DNA of 64,000 nucleotides from Bacterioplanoides sp. SCSIO 12839. GTDB lineage: Bacteria; Pseudomonadota; Gammaproteobacteria; Pseudomonadales; Oceanobacteraceae. Every line of letters starts with the position of its first letter. Position 1 is the stretch's first letter. The notes below the pieces were generated by a model. The model ran no database searches. It worked only from the letters and a program-made list of their open reading frames with translations, and was not told where the DNA came from. Below, one piece after another: positions 63,684-64,000 of the stretch. The stretch lies in NCBI RefSeq assembly GCF_024397975.1, contig NZ_CP073745.1:1142501-1206500 (forward strand). The letters are read 5' to 3'. Position numbers and translations under genes: made by a program.

Positions 63684-64000
63684 ATGATGCTATTACGATC
63701 CGCTTTTTTGTTATCACTGTCTGTTTTGGCATCCTGTACTACCAGTACCGTTCTGTTACAGCCTTCAGAGCCGCAGCAAAACTGCACGGCTCACGAAGGT
63801 GTGGCACTGATAAATCGGGATGGGGTACGTTTATCGTTGGGGCAGCGTCCATCCGCCGGTTATGGCATTGATCATAGCGTTCGTGAAGAAGAGGGTGTGG
63901 TTAGCATTCACTATCGTGAAACACGGCCGCCAGAAGGCAGTCTTTCGGCACAGGTGATTACCACTCCATGTGTGTATGTTCCGTTACCACAAAATTGGCA
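63684..64000 (+). CDS. PrcB-like lipoprotein (3' truncated by window edge)
   Basis: Starts at ATG 63684 (a second ATG at 63687) and runs open to the right edge, 105 codons seen. A lipoprotein signal (LLRSAFLLSLSVLASC) ends with lipobox LASC. The mature part RPSAGYGIDH, VVSIHYRETRPPEG and VITTPCVYVPLP resembles the PrcB_C domain of periplasmic protease-complex proteins. It overlaps a short spurious frame in another register. Confidence 0.7.
   Translation, partial: MMLLRSAFLLSLSVLASCTTSTVLLQPSEPQQNCTAHEGVALINRDGVRLSLGQRPSAGYGIDHSVREEEGVVSIHYRETRPPEGSLSAQVITTPCVYVPLPQNW

Overview
The window looks like chromosome of an aerobic or facultatively anaerobic marine-type gammaproteobacterium, probably in the Oceanospirillales/Thalassolituus-Oceanobacter neighbourhood. 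This is inferred from single-chain PurL, MltF, a CsiV-like gene behind mfd, DsbC next to hom, the rpsP-rimM-trmD-rplS block, Fur-controlled TonB receptors and moderate GC. No database search was possible. No rRNA, tRNA, CRISPR array, prophage or intact insertion sequence was seen. Both edges cut genes: a PP2C/Ser-Thr kinase protein on the left and a PrcB-like lipoprotein on the right.

Layout. 1-9 kb: kinase/phosphatase; anaerobic ribonucleotide reductase nrdG-nrdD behind a pair of NrdR boxes; a DGC-domain Cys protein; mfd with a CsiV-like gene. 9-14.4 kb: a lipoprotein, a saccharopine-dehydrogenase-like enzyme, and an arsenic operon (arsR, LMW-type arsC, ACR3 efflux, arsH) with its operator. 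14.4-22 kb: an iron-uptake region with a TonB receptor, PepSY, DUF2271 and DUF4198 operon, an AraC regulator, and a second siderophore receptor behind a perfect Fur box. 22-33.6 kb: housekeeping and small metabolic genes (CPA2 antiporter, LOG-family protein, thioesterase, tadA, a hydrolase lipoprotein, mltF, purL). 33.6-37.8 kb: an accessory stretch with an AT-rich ankyrin-like gene, a ParD-like antitoxin without toxin, a SHOCT protein, a thioredoxin, and a 264-bp palindromic MITE-like element just upstream of a diguanylate cyclase. 37.9-39.6 kb: a Na/Pi cotransporter.

40.2-53.4 kb is the most unusual part. It is a run of seven co-directional genes: MMPL/RND exporter, UbiA-type prenyltransferase, class I HMG-CoA reductase fused to an APH-type kinase, a rifampicin-phosphotransferase-like dikinase, a GNAT-like protein, an AMP-dependent ligase, and a CDP-alcohol phosphotransferase fused to a CarS-like (CDP-archaeol synthase) domain. 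Together they suggest an undescribed pathway that makes, activates and exports a mevalonate- or prenyl-containing lipid. The cluster sits directly upstream of rpsP, where ffh commonly lies. From 53.6 kb: the ribosomal operon, dsbC, a GcvR-like ACT protein, hom, DUF1329, an MltC-like transglycosylase, a methyltransferase and small exported or helical proteins.

A family of interspersed multi-hairpin repeats (five copies, at about 11.7, 13.5, 24.4, 49.2 and 52.1 kb) lies between genes. Each copy has TTTTTCA/TGAAAAA ends and variable stems closed on a shared TCC loop. Four of the five copies fall inside co-directional gene runs (the ars operon and the lipid cluster).
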